Source: Caulobacter endophyticus
Lineage (GTDB): Bacteria > Pseudomonadota > Alphaproteobacteria > Caulobacterales > Caulobacteraceae
Direction of reading: 5' to 3'
Assembly (NCBI RefSeq): GCF_003116815.1
Contig: NZ_QDKQ01000011.1
Coordinates: 62,001-126,000, forward strand
Length of the DNA stretch: 64,000 bases
Position 1 is the first letter of the stretch. Every line of letters begins with the position of its first letter. Shown one piece after another: positions 52,109 through 62,532 of this stretch. A model generated the notes under the pieces. That model ran no database searches, had not been told where the DNA came from, and saw only the letters and a program-made list of their open reading frames with translations. Both the position numbers and the translations under genes were made by a program.

Positions 52109-52702
52109 ATGCGCGCCGCCGCCGCTATCGCCCTGTCCCTCGTGGTCGCCACGCCCGTCCTGGCCGCCTCCGGCGACTGGCGGCGCGACGCGACCCGCGA
52201 GGACATCAACCGGATCGAGCGGCTGAATTCGGCCTGGGAAGGCGCGCTGTCCGAGGCGCGGCGCAGCGGCCACGCCCGCGAGCTGCGCGCCCTGGGCGTC
52301 TTGGTGGAGCCGCGCGCCGCCCTGCCTCGACCGCAGCCGACGCCCGGCAATTACCAGTGCCGCACGATCAAGCTGGGCAGCCAGGACGGCCGTGGCCTGC
52401 CCTACGTCGCCTACGGCTGGTTTCGCTGCCGGGTGCAGCTGACGCCTGGCGGCGACCTCTTGCTGGAGAAGACCAGCGGCTCGCAACGTCAGGCCGGCAA
52501 CCTCTACCCCGACAGCGACCGGCGCCTGGTGTTCCTGGGTGCGGTGGCGTGGGGCGACCGCGAGGGCCGGGCGACCTACCGCCGCGATCCGCAGCGCGAC
52601 CAGGCCGGAGTGTTCGAGCGCATCGGCCCCAACCGCTACCGCCTGGTCATGCCCTGGCCGCAGCAGGAGTCCAAGCTCGACATCCTCGAGTTGAAGCGTT
52701 GA
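52109..52702 (+). CDS. DUF4893 exported protein
   Basis: 197 residues with a signal peptide (MRAAAAIALSLVVATPVLAASG). The mature part matches the DUF4893 pattern: DWRRDATREDINRIERLNSAW, then YQCRTIKLGS, YGWFRCRVQL, and LVFLGAVAWGDREGRATY; ends SKLDILELKR. Periplasmic; function unknown. Starts 62 bases after the response regulator, and is followed by a palindromic element, so it could be the last gene of that unit. Confidence 0.85.
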   Translation: MRAAAAIALSLVVATPVLAASGDWRRDATREDINRIERLNSAWEGALSEARRSGHARELRALGVLVEPRAALPRPQPTPGNYQCRTIKLGSQDGRGLPYVAYGWFRCRVQLTPGGDLLLEKTSGSQRQAGNLYPDSDRRLVFLGAVAWGDREGRATYRRDPQRDQAGVFERIGPNRYRLVMPWPQQESKLDILELKR

Positions 52703-52708
52703 CGCCAA

Positions 52709-52842
52709 GACCCTCTCCCTCTGGGAGAGGTGTCCGCGAAGCGGACGGAGAGGGGAGGGGCTGATGACCTTCAAGCGCTCAGAAAGCTGGAAACGGCTCC
52801 CCTCCGGCCCTTTGGGCCACCTCCCCGGCAGGGGAGGATCTT
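52709..52842. repeat. Intergenic palindromic element, family A, copy 5 (variant)
   Basis: Left half 52709-52760: CCTCTCCCTCTGGGAGAGG, inner hairpin GTCCGCGAAGCGGAC, GGAGAGGGGAGGGG. Right half 52794-52842: GCTCCCCTCCG, inner hairpin GGCCCTTTGGGCC, CCTCCCCGGCAGGGGAGG. Here the inner hairpin types are swapped relative to copy 3. Confidence 0.82.
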
Positions 52843-52904
52843 GTTGCCAGTCCGCGTCCACGCGCCTTAAGTCGGGCCGTCGACAACAATAACGCGAGCC
52901 GCCC

Positions 52905-53654
52905 ATGCGCCTTCGTCCGTCGCTGGTCCTGATCGCCGGCCTGATCCTTTCGGGCTGCGCCTACAACGCCGAGCTTGGCCGCGACCAGTTCGCCATGGTC
53001 GACGAGGCCAGCTTAGCGCGATCGGGCGAGCAGGCCTGGCAACAGACCCTGAGGACCAGCAAGATCTCGAAGGACGCGCGGATGAACGCCCGCGTCACCA
53101 CGGTGGGCCAGCGGATCATTGAGGCCGCCGGCCTGGCCAACCGGCCCTGGGACTACGTGGTCTTCGACAACGACACCCCCAACGCCTTCGTGCTGCCGGG
53201 CGGCCATATCGGCGTCAATTCGGGGCTGGTGCGCCTTGTCGACAACGACGACCAGCTGGCCGCCGTGCTGGGCCACGAGGCCGCCCACGTGCTAGGCCGC
53301 CACGCCGCCGAGCGCTACTCGCAGCAGATGAGCACCCAGCTCGTCCTGGCGATCGCCCAAGCCGCCGCCGGCGGCGGCGGCAGCGACAGCGGCCGGGCCG
53401 TGGCCTCGCTGGGCGGGGCGGGGGCGCAGATGGGCTTCCTGCTGCCGTTCTCGCGCAGGCACGAACTGGAGGCCGATCGCATCGGCGTCGACATCATGCA
53501 GCGCGCCGGCTACCGCCCGCGCGAGGCTGTATCGCTGTGGCGCAAGATGCAGGCCCAAGGGGGCTCGGGGCGGCCCGAGTTCGCCTCGACCCACCCCTCG
53601 GACGCTACGCGCATCCAGGCCCTGGAAAACTATCTGGCAAGCCAGGGCTGGTGA
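52905..53654 (+). CDS. M48-family metalloprotease lipoprotein
   Basis: 249 residues. A lipoprotein signal ends LSGC (C18). The zinc site is HEAAH (H124, E125, H128) in LGHEAAHVLGRHAAERY, with the third ligand E in HELEADRIGVDIM. The NTPNAFVLPGGHIGVNSGLV strand before it is typical of LoiP/BepA-type periplasmic proteases that act in outer-membrane protein quality control. No TPR domain follows, so it is LoiP-like in size. The ATG at 52905 gives the lipoprotein signal. Confidence 0.92.
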   Translation: MRLRPSLVLIAGLILSGCAYNAELGRDQFAMVDEASLARSGEQAWQQTLRTSKISKDARMNARVTTVGQRIIEAAGLANRPWDYVVFDNDTPNAFVLPGGHIGVNSGLVRLVDNDDQLAAVLGHEAAHVLGRHAAERYSQQMSTQLVLAIAQAAAGGGGSDSGRAVASLGGAGAQMGFLLPFSRRHELEADRIGVDIMQRAGYRPREAVSLWRKMQAQGGSGRPEFASTHPSDATRIQALENYLASQGW

Positions 53655-53787
53655 GCCTTGTGTGGCTCTAGGGCCACACTACATCCCCTGACAGGTCGGG
53701 TCGTGCTCATCAGAGGCGGCCCGGAGCGCGCCAGGGTTAGGTGCTTTGCGGCTAACCCGTCCGGCGCGCTCCTAGACTTGGAAGCTG

Positions 53788-53806
53788 GAGCCTGCTTGGC
53801 AGGCTC
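53788..53806 (+). promoter_or_regulatory. Hairpin in the clpB leader
   Basis: GAGCCTGC-ttg-GCAGGCTC, perfect 8-bp stem with a 3-base loop, about 35 bases before the TTG start of clpB. A possible outer pairing CCTAGA...TCTAGG (53771-53810) flanks it. No clear sigma-32 promoter could be fixed by eye in the 186-bp gap. Confidence 0.5.
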
Positions 53807-53840
53807 TAGGCCTGATCCGCCTAGTGAAGGGGACGCTGAC

Positions 53841-56426
<2,586 letters not shown>

Positions 56427-56856
56427 GGCTCGCGTCCGAACCGACGAGAAACGCGCTCCGGTCGCCTGGGGCGCGTTTTTCGTTTGCGGTGGCGCGAAAG
56501 CTCCCTACATCTGCAGGGTGAGCCGGACGCGCGCGTTCGGACGCCGCTGCCGCCTGCGATTCCATCGCCGCGCGCCGGCCGGGCCGAACCGAGGGCCTTC
56601 GAGGCCTTCGCGCCCACCAAAAAATCCTCTTCGGACTGAAAATAATTCGTGGAACCAAAACCGGGTTCGAGCGATCGCGCGCGGTCAATAGAGTGACCGT
56701 GAACATTGAATTCAAGCGGCGCCAATCAAGACAAGAACACGCCTATTTTTCGCCTCTGTCACCTGACGGTTTCGTAATGCGAAAGCTGAACGACCCGGAT
56801 GAGTTGGTAGGTCCAAGGTCAAGCTTTCTTGGATCAATGAGGAGAAGAAGCGAACA
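56427..56856. other. 430-bp intergenic region between clpB and the OmpA-type lipoprotein gene
   Basis: After the clpB terminator (56450-56481) about 375 bases carry no plausible gene. The last 220 bases are notably richer in A+T than the neighbourhood and contain two small inverted repeats (TTTCG-taatg-CGAAA at 56770-56784; CCAAG...CTTGG at 56813-56832) and a strong GAGGAG ribosome site. Likely a long leader or promoter area, possibly with a small RNA. Confidence 0.5.
56450..56481 (+). terminator. Rho-independent terminator of clpB
   Basis: AAACGCGC / GCGCGTTT stem with a 14-base loop and TTTTT at the end, 24 bases after the stop. Confidence 0.8.
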
Positions 56857-57435
56857 ATGATCGGCCAAGTCAAAGGCAGCTTGAAGATGGCGACCGTTGT
56901 CGCGCTGGTGGCTGGGGGCCTGGCGGTCAGCGGCTGCGCGACGAAGAAGTACGTCAACACTCAGGTCGGAGCGGTGAACACGCGGGTGGACGGTCACGAC
57001 ACCCAGATCTCCGAACTCGACAAGACGTCCCGCGAAGCCCTCGATCGCGCGACTGCCGCCGGCAAGCTCGCCGAAGGCAAGTTCATGTATTCGATGGTCC
57101 TGTCGGACGATTCCGTGAAGTTCCCGACCGACCAGGACGCCCTGTCCCCCGAGGCTGAACAGCGCCTCGCGGATTTCGCGGCCAAGCTGAAGGAAGAGAA
57201 CAAGAACGTGTACCTGGAGATCCAGGGCTACACCGACGCCACCGGCGAGGAAGGCTACAACGAAAAGCTCGGCCAACGCCGCGCCGACGCTGTCCGCAAG
57301 TTCCTCTCGCGTCAGGGCGTCGCCCTGAACCGCATGGCGACCATCTCGTACGGCGCGGAAGATCCCGTGGCCCCGAACGAGACCAAGGAAGGCCGGGCGC
57401 AGAACCGCCGGGTCGTGATCATGGTGCTGGCCTGA
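56857..57435 (+). CDS. OmpA-family lipoprotein with coiled-coil N-terminus
   Basis: 192 residues. Lipoprotein signal ends AVSGC. A heptad-like region follows (VNTQVGAVNTRVDGHDTQISELDKTSREALDRATAAGKL), as in Lpp-type anchors, then an OmpA C-terminal domain (LEIQGYTDATGEEGYNEKLGQRRADAVRKFL, with the D and R that bind diaminopimelate). It would tie the outer membrane to peptidoglycan. The ATG has GAGGAGAAGAAG 7 bases upstream. Ends at a strong terminator. Confidence 0.9.
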   Translation: MIGQVKGSLKMATVVALVAGGLAVSGCATKKYVNTQVGAVNTRVDGHDTQISELDKTSREALDRATAAGKLAEGKFMYSMVLSDDSVKFPTDQDALSPEAEQRLADFAAKLKEENKNVYLEIQGYTDATGEEGYNEKLGQRRADAVRKFLSRQGVALNRMATISYGAEDPVAPNETKEGRAQNRRVVIMVLA

Positions 57436-57527
57436 TCCCCAAGGGTTAAGCCGCCGGGACGCCGAGCGCGGGCGAAGACTCCACACCTCGCCCGCCGCTG
57501 GCGGACCAGCGCCGATGGTTCAACTTG

Positions 57528-57557
57528 GGCGGTCCCGGAAACGGGGCCGCCTTTTTT
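57528..57557 (+). terminator. Rho-independent terminator of the OmpA-type lipoprotein gene
   Basis: GGCGGTCCC / GGGGCCGCC stem and TTTTTT at 57552-57557, ending at the convergent trmL stop. Confidence 0.85.
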
Positions 57558-58032
57558 ACGTCTGCAGGGCTGCCAGCGACGGGAAGCCGCCCGTCTGGCG
57601 AAGGGCTTCGGCCAGGGCCATGCCGGCGGTCACCGACACGTTCAGCGAGCGGGCCTGCGGCCGAAGCGGGATCACCACCCGGGCGTCGACCGCGGCGTGG
57701 ACTTCCTCGGGCGCGCCGCGACTCTCGTTGCCGAAAAGCAGGGTGTCGCCGGGCTGGAAGGCGAAGTCGTGGAAGGTCTGGTCGCCGCGGGTGGTGAACA
57801 GCACCAGGCGCCCGTGAGCGCGCTGCGGCGCCTGCAGGAAGGTTTCCCAGGAATCGTGGCGGGTGAGGTGCGCCAGCGGGCCGTAATCGAGCGCCGCGCG
57901 CTTCAAGCTCTTGTCGTCCAAGGGAAAACTGCAGGGCTCGATGACGTCCAGGCCCACGTCCAGGCAGGCGGAAAGCCGAATCGCCGCGCCCACGTTCTGG
58001 GGAATGCCGGGTTGAAAAAGCGCGAGACGCAT
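57556..58032 (-). CDS. trmL: tRNA (cytidine(34)-2'-O)-methyltransferase
   Basis: 158-residue SPOUT-type methyltransferase, the small TrmL form. It has the knot motifs LFQPGIPQNVGAAIRLSACL (motif 1), LLFGNESRGAP (motif 2) and RSLNVSVTAGMALAEALRQ (motif 3). It 2'-O-methylates the wobble base of tRNA-Leu. The ATG at 58032 matches the family start. Divergent from petA with a 203-base gap, as in other Alphaproteobacteria. Confidence 0.95.
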   Translation of the reverse strand: MRLALFQPGIPQNVGAAIRLSACLDVGLDVIEPCSFPLDDKSLKRAALDYGPLAHLTRHDSWETFLQAPQRAHGRLVLFTTRGDQTFHDFAFQPGDTLLFGNESRGAPEEVHAAVDARVVIPLRPQARSLNVSVTAGMALAEALRQTGGFPSLAALQT

Positions 58033-58235
58033 TCTAACGAAACCAACCATGGGGCTAGTAGGGGCATTGCTGCACATCGAATAGGGCTTGCGAACTCTGT
58101 TCGCCCATCCGATAGGGAGCGTGCCCCTTGTGGCGAAGATCCGCTCGCGGGTCGAGGTAAAGATATCGCGCCGAATGGCGCATTTCCTGGTCTGGCCGTT
58201 CGCGCGGTTGGACGGATTTCGAAGGGTGGAACAAG

Positions 58236-58781
58236 GTGGCCGACACCGCCGTGGGCGCAAAGACCGAGTCTGGGTCCGATCCCAGCCGACGCGATTTCAT
58301 TTACATTGCCGCGATCACCGCCGCCGCCGGCGGCGCAGCGGCGCTTGCCTGGCCGTTCATCGACCAGATGAATCCCTCTGCCGACACGCTGGCCCTGGCC
58401 TCGACCGAGTTCGACCTGACCAAGGTCGCCGACGGCCAGCAGGTGACGCTGAAGTGGCGGGGCAAGCCGCTCTTCGTGCGCAACCGCACCCCGGCCGAAA
58501 TCCAGAAGGCGGTCGCCGACGACGGCGCGTCGATGAAGGATCCCCAGAAGGACGCCGACCGCGTGAAGCCGGGCAAGGCCCAATGGCTCGTGCTGATCGG
58601 TTCGTGCACTCACCTGGGCTGCGTGCCCACCTTCGGCGGCGGCGATTACGGCGGCTGGTTCTGCCCGTGCCACGGCTCGCACTACGACACGTCGGGTCGC
58701 ATCCGTAAGGGTCCGGCCCCGCTGAACCTCGCGGTTCCGGAGTACGAGTTCCTGTCCGACACCAAGGTCAAGATCGGGTAA
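58236..58781 (+). CDS. petA: Ubiquinol-cytochrome c reductase iron-sulphur subunit (Rieske)
   Basis: 181 residues. Rieske protein of the cytochrome bc1 complex. A Tat-type N-terminal anchor ([26 protein letters not shown]) is followed by the 2Fe-2S domain with C124/H126 in CTHLGC and C143/H146 in CPCHGSHY; C129 and C145 form the disulphide. The GTG start has AAGGGTGG nearby. First gene of petABC. Confidence 0.97.
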   Translation: MADTAVGAKTESGSDPSRRDFIYIAAITAAAGGAAALAWPFIDQMNPSADTLALASTEFDLTKVADGQQVTLKWRGKPLFVRNRTPAEIQKAVADDGASMKDPQKDADRVKPGKAQWLVLIGSCTHLGCVPTFGGGDYGGWFCPCHGSHYDTSGRIRKGPAPLNLAVPEYEFLSDTKVKIG

Positions 58782-58786
58782 GCCAG

Positions 58787-60106
58787 ATGAGCGGACATTC
58801 GACCTACCAGCCGAAGACCGGTTTCGAGCGCTGGCTCGACGCCCGTCTCCCGATCGTGCGCCTGGGCTACGACAGCTTCGTCGACTACCCCACTCCGCGT
58901 AACCTGAACTACTGGTGGACCTTCGGCGGCATCCTGTCGCTGTGCCTGGCCAGCCAGCTGATCACCGGCATCATCCTGGTGATGCACTACACGCCCAGCG
59001 CCGACCACGCCTTCGCCAGCGTCGAGCACATCATGCGCGACGTGAACTACGGCTGGCTGATCCGCTACATGCACGCCAACGGCGCGTCGATGTTCTTCAT
59101 CGCCGTCTACGTCCACATGCTGCGCGGCCTCTACTACGGCTCGTACAAGGCGCCGCGCGAGGTGCTGTGGATCCTGGGCTGCGTGATCTACCTGCTGATG
59201 ATGGCCACGGCCTTCATGGGCTACGTGCTGCCCTGGGGTCAGATGAGCTTCCACGGCGCCGTCGTGATCACCAACCTGTTCGGCGCCCTGCCGATCGTCG
59301 GCCCGTCGATCACCACCTGGCTGTGGGGCGGTTTCGCCGTCGACAACGCCACGCTGAACCGCTTCTTCTCGCTGCACTACCTGCTGCCGTTCATGATCGC
59401 GGGCGTCGTGATCCTGCACATCTGGGCGCTGCACGTGGTCGGCCAGAACAACCCCACCGGCGTCGAGCCCAAGTCGAAGGCCGACACCCTGCCCTTCACG
59501 CCGTACGCGACGGTGAAGGACGGCTTTGCGATGAGCGTCTTCCTGATCCTCTTTGCGACCTTCGTCTTCTACCTGCCCAACGCGCTTGGCCACGCCGACA
59601 ACTACGTCGAGGCCAACCCGCTGGTGACGCCGGCCCACATCGTGCCCGAATGGTACTTCCTGCCGTTCTACGCGATCCTGCGCGCCGTGCCGGACAAGCT
59701 GATGGGCGTCCTGGCCATGTTCGGCGCCATCGCCTGCCTGTTCGCCCTGCCGTGGCTGGACACCTCCAAGGTGCGCTCGATGCGCTACCGCCCGACCGCG
59801 AAGCTCTATTTCATCATCTTCGTGGTGGCGTGCTGCATCCTGGGCCTCTGCGGCGCCAAGCTGCCGGACGATCCGGTGCTGGGTCACTTCAAGACCTTCA
59901 CCCTGGGCGACGCCGACCTGAACAGCTTCGTGTGGCTGAGCCGCTTCGCCTCGCTCTACTACTTCGCGTTCTTCCTGGTGATCCTGCCGGTGCTGGGCCT
60001 GGTCGAGAAGACCCTGCCGGTGCCGGACTCCATCGCCTCGCCCGCCCTGTCGCACCCGGCCGCCGCGCCGGCCGAAGCGACCGCCGCGCCTGAAATGAAG
60101 GGCTGA
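58787..60106 (+). CDS. petB: Cytochrome b of the bc1 complex
   Basis: 439 residues. Eight-helix diheme cytochrome b. Conserved features include [20 protein letters not shown], the CD-loop [39 protein letters not shown] (heme ligands) and the [18 protein letters not shown] quinol-site motif. Separate from c1, unlike the fused fbcH of some rhizobia. It begins 5 bases after petA and overlaps nothing. Co-transcribed with petA and petC. Confidence 0.98.
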   Translation: MSGHSTYQPKTGFERWLDARLPIVRLGYDSFVDYPTPRNLNYWWTFGGILSLCLASQLITGIILVMHYTPSADHAFASVEHIMRDVNYGWLIRYMHANGASMFFIAVYVHMLRGLYYGSYKAPREVLWILGCVIYLLMMATAFMGYVLPWGQMSFHGAVVITNLFGALPIVGPSITTWLWGGFAVDNATLNRFFSLHYLLPFMIAGVVILHIWALHVVGQNNPTGVEPKSKADTLPFTPYATVKDGFAMSVFLILFATFVFYLPNALGHADNYVEANPLVTPAHIVPEWYFLPFYAILRAVPDKLMGVLAMFGAIACLFALPWLDTSKVRSMRYRPTAKLYFIIFVVACCILGLCGAKLPDDPVLGHFKTFTLGDADLNSFVWLSRFASLYYFAFFLVILPVLGLVEKTLPVPDSIASPALSHPAAAPAEATAAPEMKG

Positions 60107-60111
60107 TCCCG

Positions 60112-60966
60112 ATGCTGCGCAAACTCTCCGTCATCGCAGCGGTCGCGGGTCTGATGGCGGCTTTCGCCGCCGCCCCGGCCCTGGCCGCCGGTCACCCGCT
60201 GGAACCGGAAAAGATCCACTGGTCGTTCAACGGCCCGTTCGGCAAGTTCGACCAGGCTCAGCTGCAACGCGGCTACAAGGTCTATCGCGAGGTCTGCTCG
60301 TCGTGCCACTCCATGAAGCTGGTCAGCTTCCGGAACCTCGGCGACAAGGGCGGCCCGTTCTATAACGAGAAGTACCCGAACTCGAACGACAACCCGTGGG
60401 TCAAGGCGATCGCCAAGGAGTTCGAGGTCGGCGACATCGACTCCGAGACCGGCGACGCCATCAAGCGTCCGGCCACCAGCGCCGACCGCTTCCCCTCGCC
60501 GTTCCCGAACGAGGCCGCGGCCCGCGCCAGCAACGGCGGCGCGTTCCCGCCGGACATGTCGCTGCTGGCCAAGGCCCGCACTGGCGGTCCCGACTACATC
60601 CACGCCATCGTCACGGGCTACAAGAACCCGCCGGCCGGCCTGAAGGTCGGTCCGGGCCAGCACTACAACCCGTACATGCCGGGCGACCTGGCGGCCTACT
60701 GGAGCGGCGACCACGCCCACGTTCCGCCCGGCGGCTTCATCGCGATGGCCCAGCCGCTGACGGAAGGCGGCGTCACCTTCGACGACGGCACGAAGGCCAC
60801 GGTCGACCAGCAGGCCCGCGACGTCTCGGCCTTCCTGATGTGGGCCGCCGAGCCCAAGCTGGAAGAGCGCAAGCAGACGGGTTTTGCGGTGATGATCTAC
60901 CTGATCCTCTTCGCCGGCCTGCTCTATGCGAGCTACCGCAAGGTCTGGAAGAACGAGTCGCACTGA
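60112..60966 (+). CDS. petC: Cytochrome c1
   Basis: 284 residues. A signal peptide (MLRKLSVIAAVAGLMAAFAAAPALAA) leads to the heme c site CSSCHS (C62, C65, H66), and the sixth ligand Met lies in PPDMSLLAKAR. A C-terminal membrane helix (GFAVMIYLILFAGLLYASYRKVW) anchors it. Follows petB by 5 bases; ends at a strong terminator. Confidence 0.97.
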   Translation: MLRKLSVIAAVAGLMAAFAAAPALAAGHPLEPEKIHWSFNGPFGKFDQAQLQRGYKVYREVCSSCHSMKLVSFRNLGDKGGPFYNEKYPNSNDNPWVKAIAKEFEVGDIDSETGDAIKRPATSADRFPSPFPNEAAARASNGGAFPPDMSLLAKARTGGPDYIHAIVTGYKNPPAGLKVGPGQHYNPYMPGDLAAYWSGDHAHVPPGGFIAMAQPLTEGGVTFDDGTKATVDQQARDVSAFLMWAAEPKLEERKQTGFAVMIYLILFAGLLYASYRKVWKNESH

Positions 60967-60992
60967 GCGGCCGGTTCGATCCTGGAATGAAG

Positions 60993-61027
60993 AAGGGCCC
61001 GGCGGCGACGCCGGGCCCTTTTGTTTT
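60993..61027 (+). terminator. Rho-independent terminator of petABC
   Basis: Perfect 12-bp stem AAGGGCCCGGCG / CGCCGGGCCCTT with a GCGA loop, then TTGTTTT. Confidence 0.93.
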
Positions 61028-61029
61028 CC

Positions 61030-61167
61030 AAGATTCTCCCCCCGAAGGGGGAGGTGGCCCGGGGGCCGGAGGGGGAAGTATGTGCTGAGGTTGGAGTGGT
61101 TACTGGCTCACCAGTCACTTCCCCCTCAGTCGCTTCGCGACAGCTCCCCCTTCAGGGGGAGCATCTT
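61030..61167. repeat. Intergenic palindromic element, family A, copy 6
   Basis: Left half 61030-61080: TCTCCCCCCGAAGGGGGAGG, inner hairpin GGCCCGGGGGCC, GGAGGGGGAAG. Right half 61116-61167: CTTCCCCCTC, inner hairpin GTCGCTTCGCGAC, CTCCCCCTTCAGGGGGAG. Same arrangement as copy 3, between petC and an OsmC-like gene (convergent). Confidence 0.88.
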
Positions 61168-61172
61168 GTCGA

Positions 61173-61568
61173 TCACCCCCGATCCAACACCGTGTCGATC
61201 CCGAATCCGCCCTTCAGGGCCAGGGTCACGGGCGTGCGTTCGACCACGTCGCGCAGGCGGGCGATGGCGGCTTCGTCGAGGTCGCCCGTGGCGGAGACCT
61301 TGCGGTCGATGCGGGGCTTGTCGCCGCTGTTGTCGAGCGTCAGCGTCGTCTCGATGGTCACCTCGCCCCAGCCCTTGCGGTCGGCGTACATGCGCAGGGT
61401 GGTGGCCGTGCAGGCCGCCAGGCCTGCGAGCACGAAGCCGAAGGGCGGCGGGCCGGCGTCCTGGCCGCCGAGGGCGGGGGGCTCGTCGCCGACCAGCTTG
61501 TGGCCGTTGACGTCGAGCTGGATAGTGTGGCGCGGGTTGGCGGTGACGGCGTGAACGCGCGAGGCCAT
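61173..61568 (-). CDS. OsmC-family protein
   Basis: 131 residues of OsmC fold. GLAACTATTLRMYADRKGWGEVTIETTL is the characteristic first-cysteine helix and strand, but the second cysteine segment is absent (DVVERTPVTLALKGGFGI has TPVT in place of CPV), so peroxidase activity of the usual kind is unlikely. The ATG at 61568 starts a beta strand (HAVTANPRHTIQLDVNG). It is 29 bases downstream of the aspartyl-protease-like gene on the same strand, perhaps an operon. Confidence 0.85.
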   Translation of the reverse strand: MASRVHAVTANPRHTIQLDVNGHKLVGDEPPALGGQDAGPPPFGFVLAGLAACTATTLRMYADRKGWGEVTIETTLTLDNSGDKPRIDRKVSATGDLDEAAIARLRDVVERTPVTLALKGGFGIDTVLDRG

Positions 61569-61597
61569 GGGCAAACTCCGTATGGGGATGATCTGAT

Positions 61598-62341
61598 CTA
61601 AGGCGTGAGCCAGAGGGCGTGGGCGACGGGGTCCAGCCGCAGGCGGCCCCGGGCCAGCACCTCGACTCCCAGGGCGCCGACCACGCCGGGCGGCAGGTCG
61701 CCGGCCTGCACGGCGCGGGCGCGGGGATAGAGCCGGCCGTCGAAGGCCAGCGCCGCCACCGTGCCGGCCGGCTTCTGGCGCGGTCCGTCGGCCGGTCCGC
61801 GGGCGCGCAGGGCTGCGCCCGAGGCGGTGTCGATGGCGAAGGGGCCCTGGACGCTGGAGAAGCCGTCCGAGGCGCTGGCGCGCACCGTCGGCACCCCGCC
61901 GACCATCTCGACGTGCAGCGGGTGTCCTGAGGGCCTGTAAAGGCCGTCGGCGGGCTCCAGCCGCAGGCGGCAGGGGGCGAAGTCGATGACCAAGGTGTAG
62001 CGGGCCAGCACGTCGGCCCCGATGACGCCGGCGATGGGAGCGACGAACCCGACGCCGCGATAGTCCAGATCGGTCACGGCCACGGGCAGGGCGGGCAGGG
62101 CCTCGCCGGCCACGCGGACGGGCAGGGAAAGGTCGGTCGCCTCGAAGCCGCCAGCCTGGGCCTTGGTGTCGTGCAGCAGGGTGCGCGGCGCCGACAGGTC
62201 GATGACGAAGTCGCCGGTCATGTCGCCGACCGCGGCGGGGGCGACGACCGCGCCGTTCTCGAACCAGCACGCGGTCTCGCCGGCCCGCGCCGAGGCGGCG
62301 GTTGCGAGGCTGAAGACCAGGGCGAGAAGCGGTGCGCGCAT
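61598..62341 (-). CDS. Exported aspartyl-protease-like (retropepsin-fold) protein
   Basis: 247 residues with a signal peptide (MRAPLLALVFSLATAASARA). Two tandem pepsin-like lobes are seen: FVIDLSAPRTLLHD in the first and FAIDTASGAALRA in the second, each placed like the DTG loop. Both lack the full D-(T/S)-G, so catalysis is doubtful. GVIGADVLARYTLVIDFAPCRLRL and GALGVEVLARGRLRLDP are the paired psi-loops. It could be a scaffold or an unusual protease. Confidence 0.75.
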   Translation of the reverse strand: MRAPLLALVFSLATAASARAGETACWFENGAVVAPAAVGDMTGDFVIDLSAPRTLLHDTKAQAGGFEATDLSLPVRVAGEALPALPVAVTDLDYRGVGFVAPIAGVIGADVLARYTLVIDFAPCRLRLEPADGLYRPSGHPLHVEMVGGVPTVRASASDGFSSVQGPFAIDTASGAALRARGPADGPRQKPAGTVAALAFDGRLYPRARAVQAGDLPPGVVGALGVEVLARGRLRLDPVAHALWLTP

Positions 62342-62464
62342 GAAGGCAGACTAGGGCGTGTGGGGCTGGGCTGGGAAGCCGCTGCTCCATAGCCGCGCCG
62401 ATCGCGCATGGCTTGAACGGAAAGGGGGCGGACGCGAAGAAGGCCGGCGTGATGGAAGCTGAAA

Positions 62465-62515
62465 ACTTCCCCCCACCGGCCTTCGGCCGCCTCCCCCAGA
62501 GGGGGAGGTTCCTGG
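62465..62515. repeat. Intergenic palindromic element, family A, copy 7 (single half-unit)
   Basis: Only one half: ACTTCCCCCCACC, inner hairpin GGCCTTCGGCC, outer hairpin CCTCCCCCAGAGGGGGAGG. It is nearly the reverse complement of the left half of copy 2. It lies between the convergence of the GH3 3' end and the upstream sequence of the aspartyl-protease-like gene. Confidence 0.8.
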
Positions 62516-62532
62516 TGTGGAAACTTGCCGGC

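Noticed and set aside
53655-53720. CTTG and CATCCC-like boxes as a sigma-32 promoter for clpB
   Set aside because: The spacing and the CCCCAT core do not fit convincingly.
56660-56690. GGGTTCGAGC resembling a tRNA T-arm
   Set aside because: No acceptor, D or anticodon stems can be formed around it.
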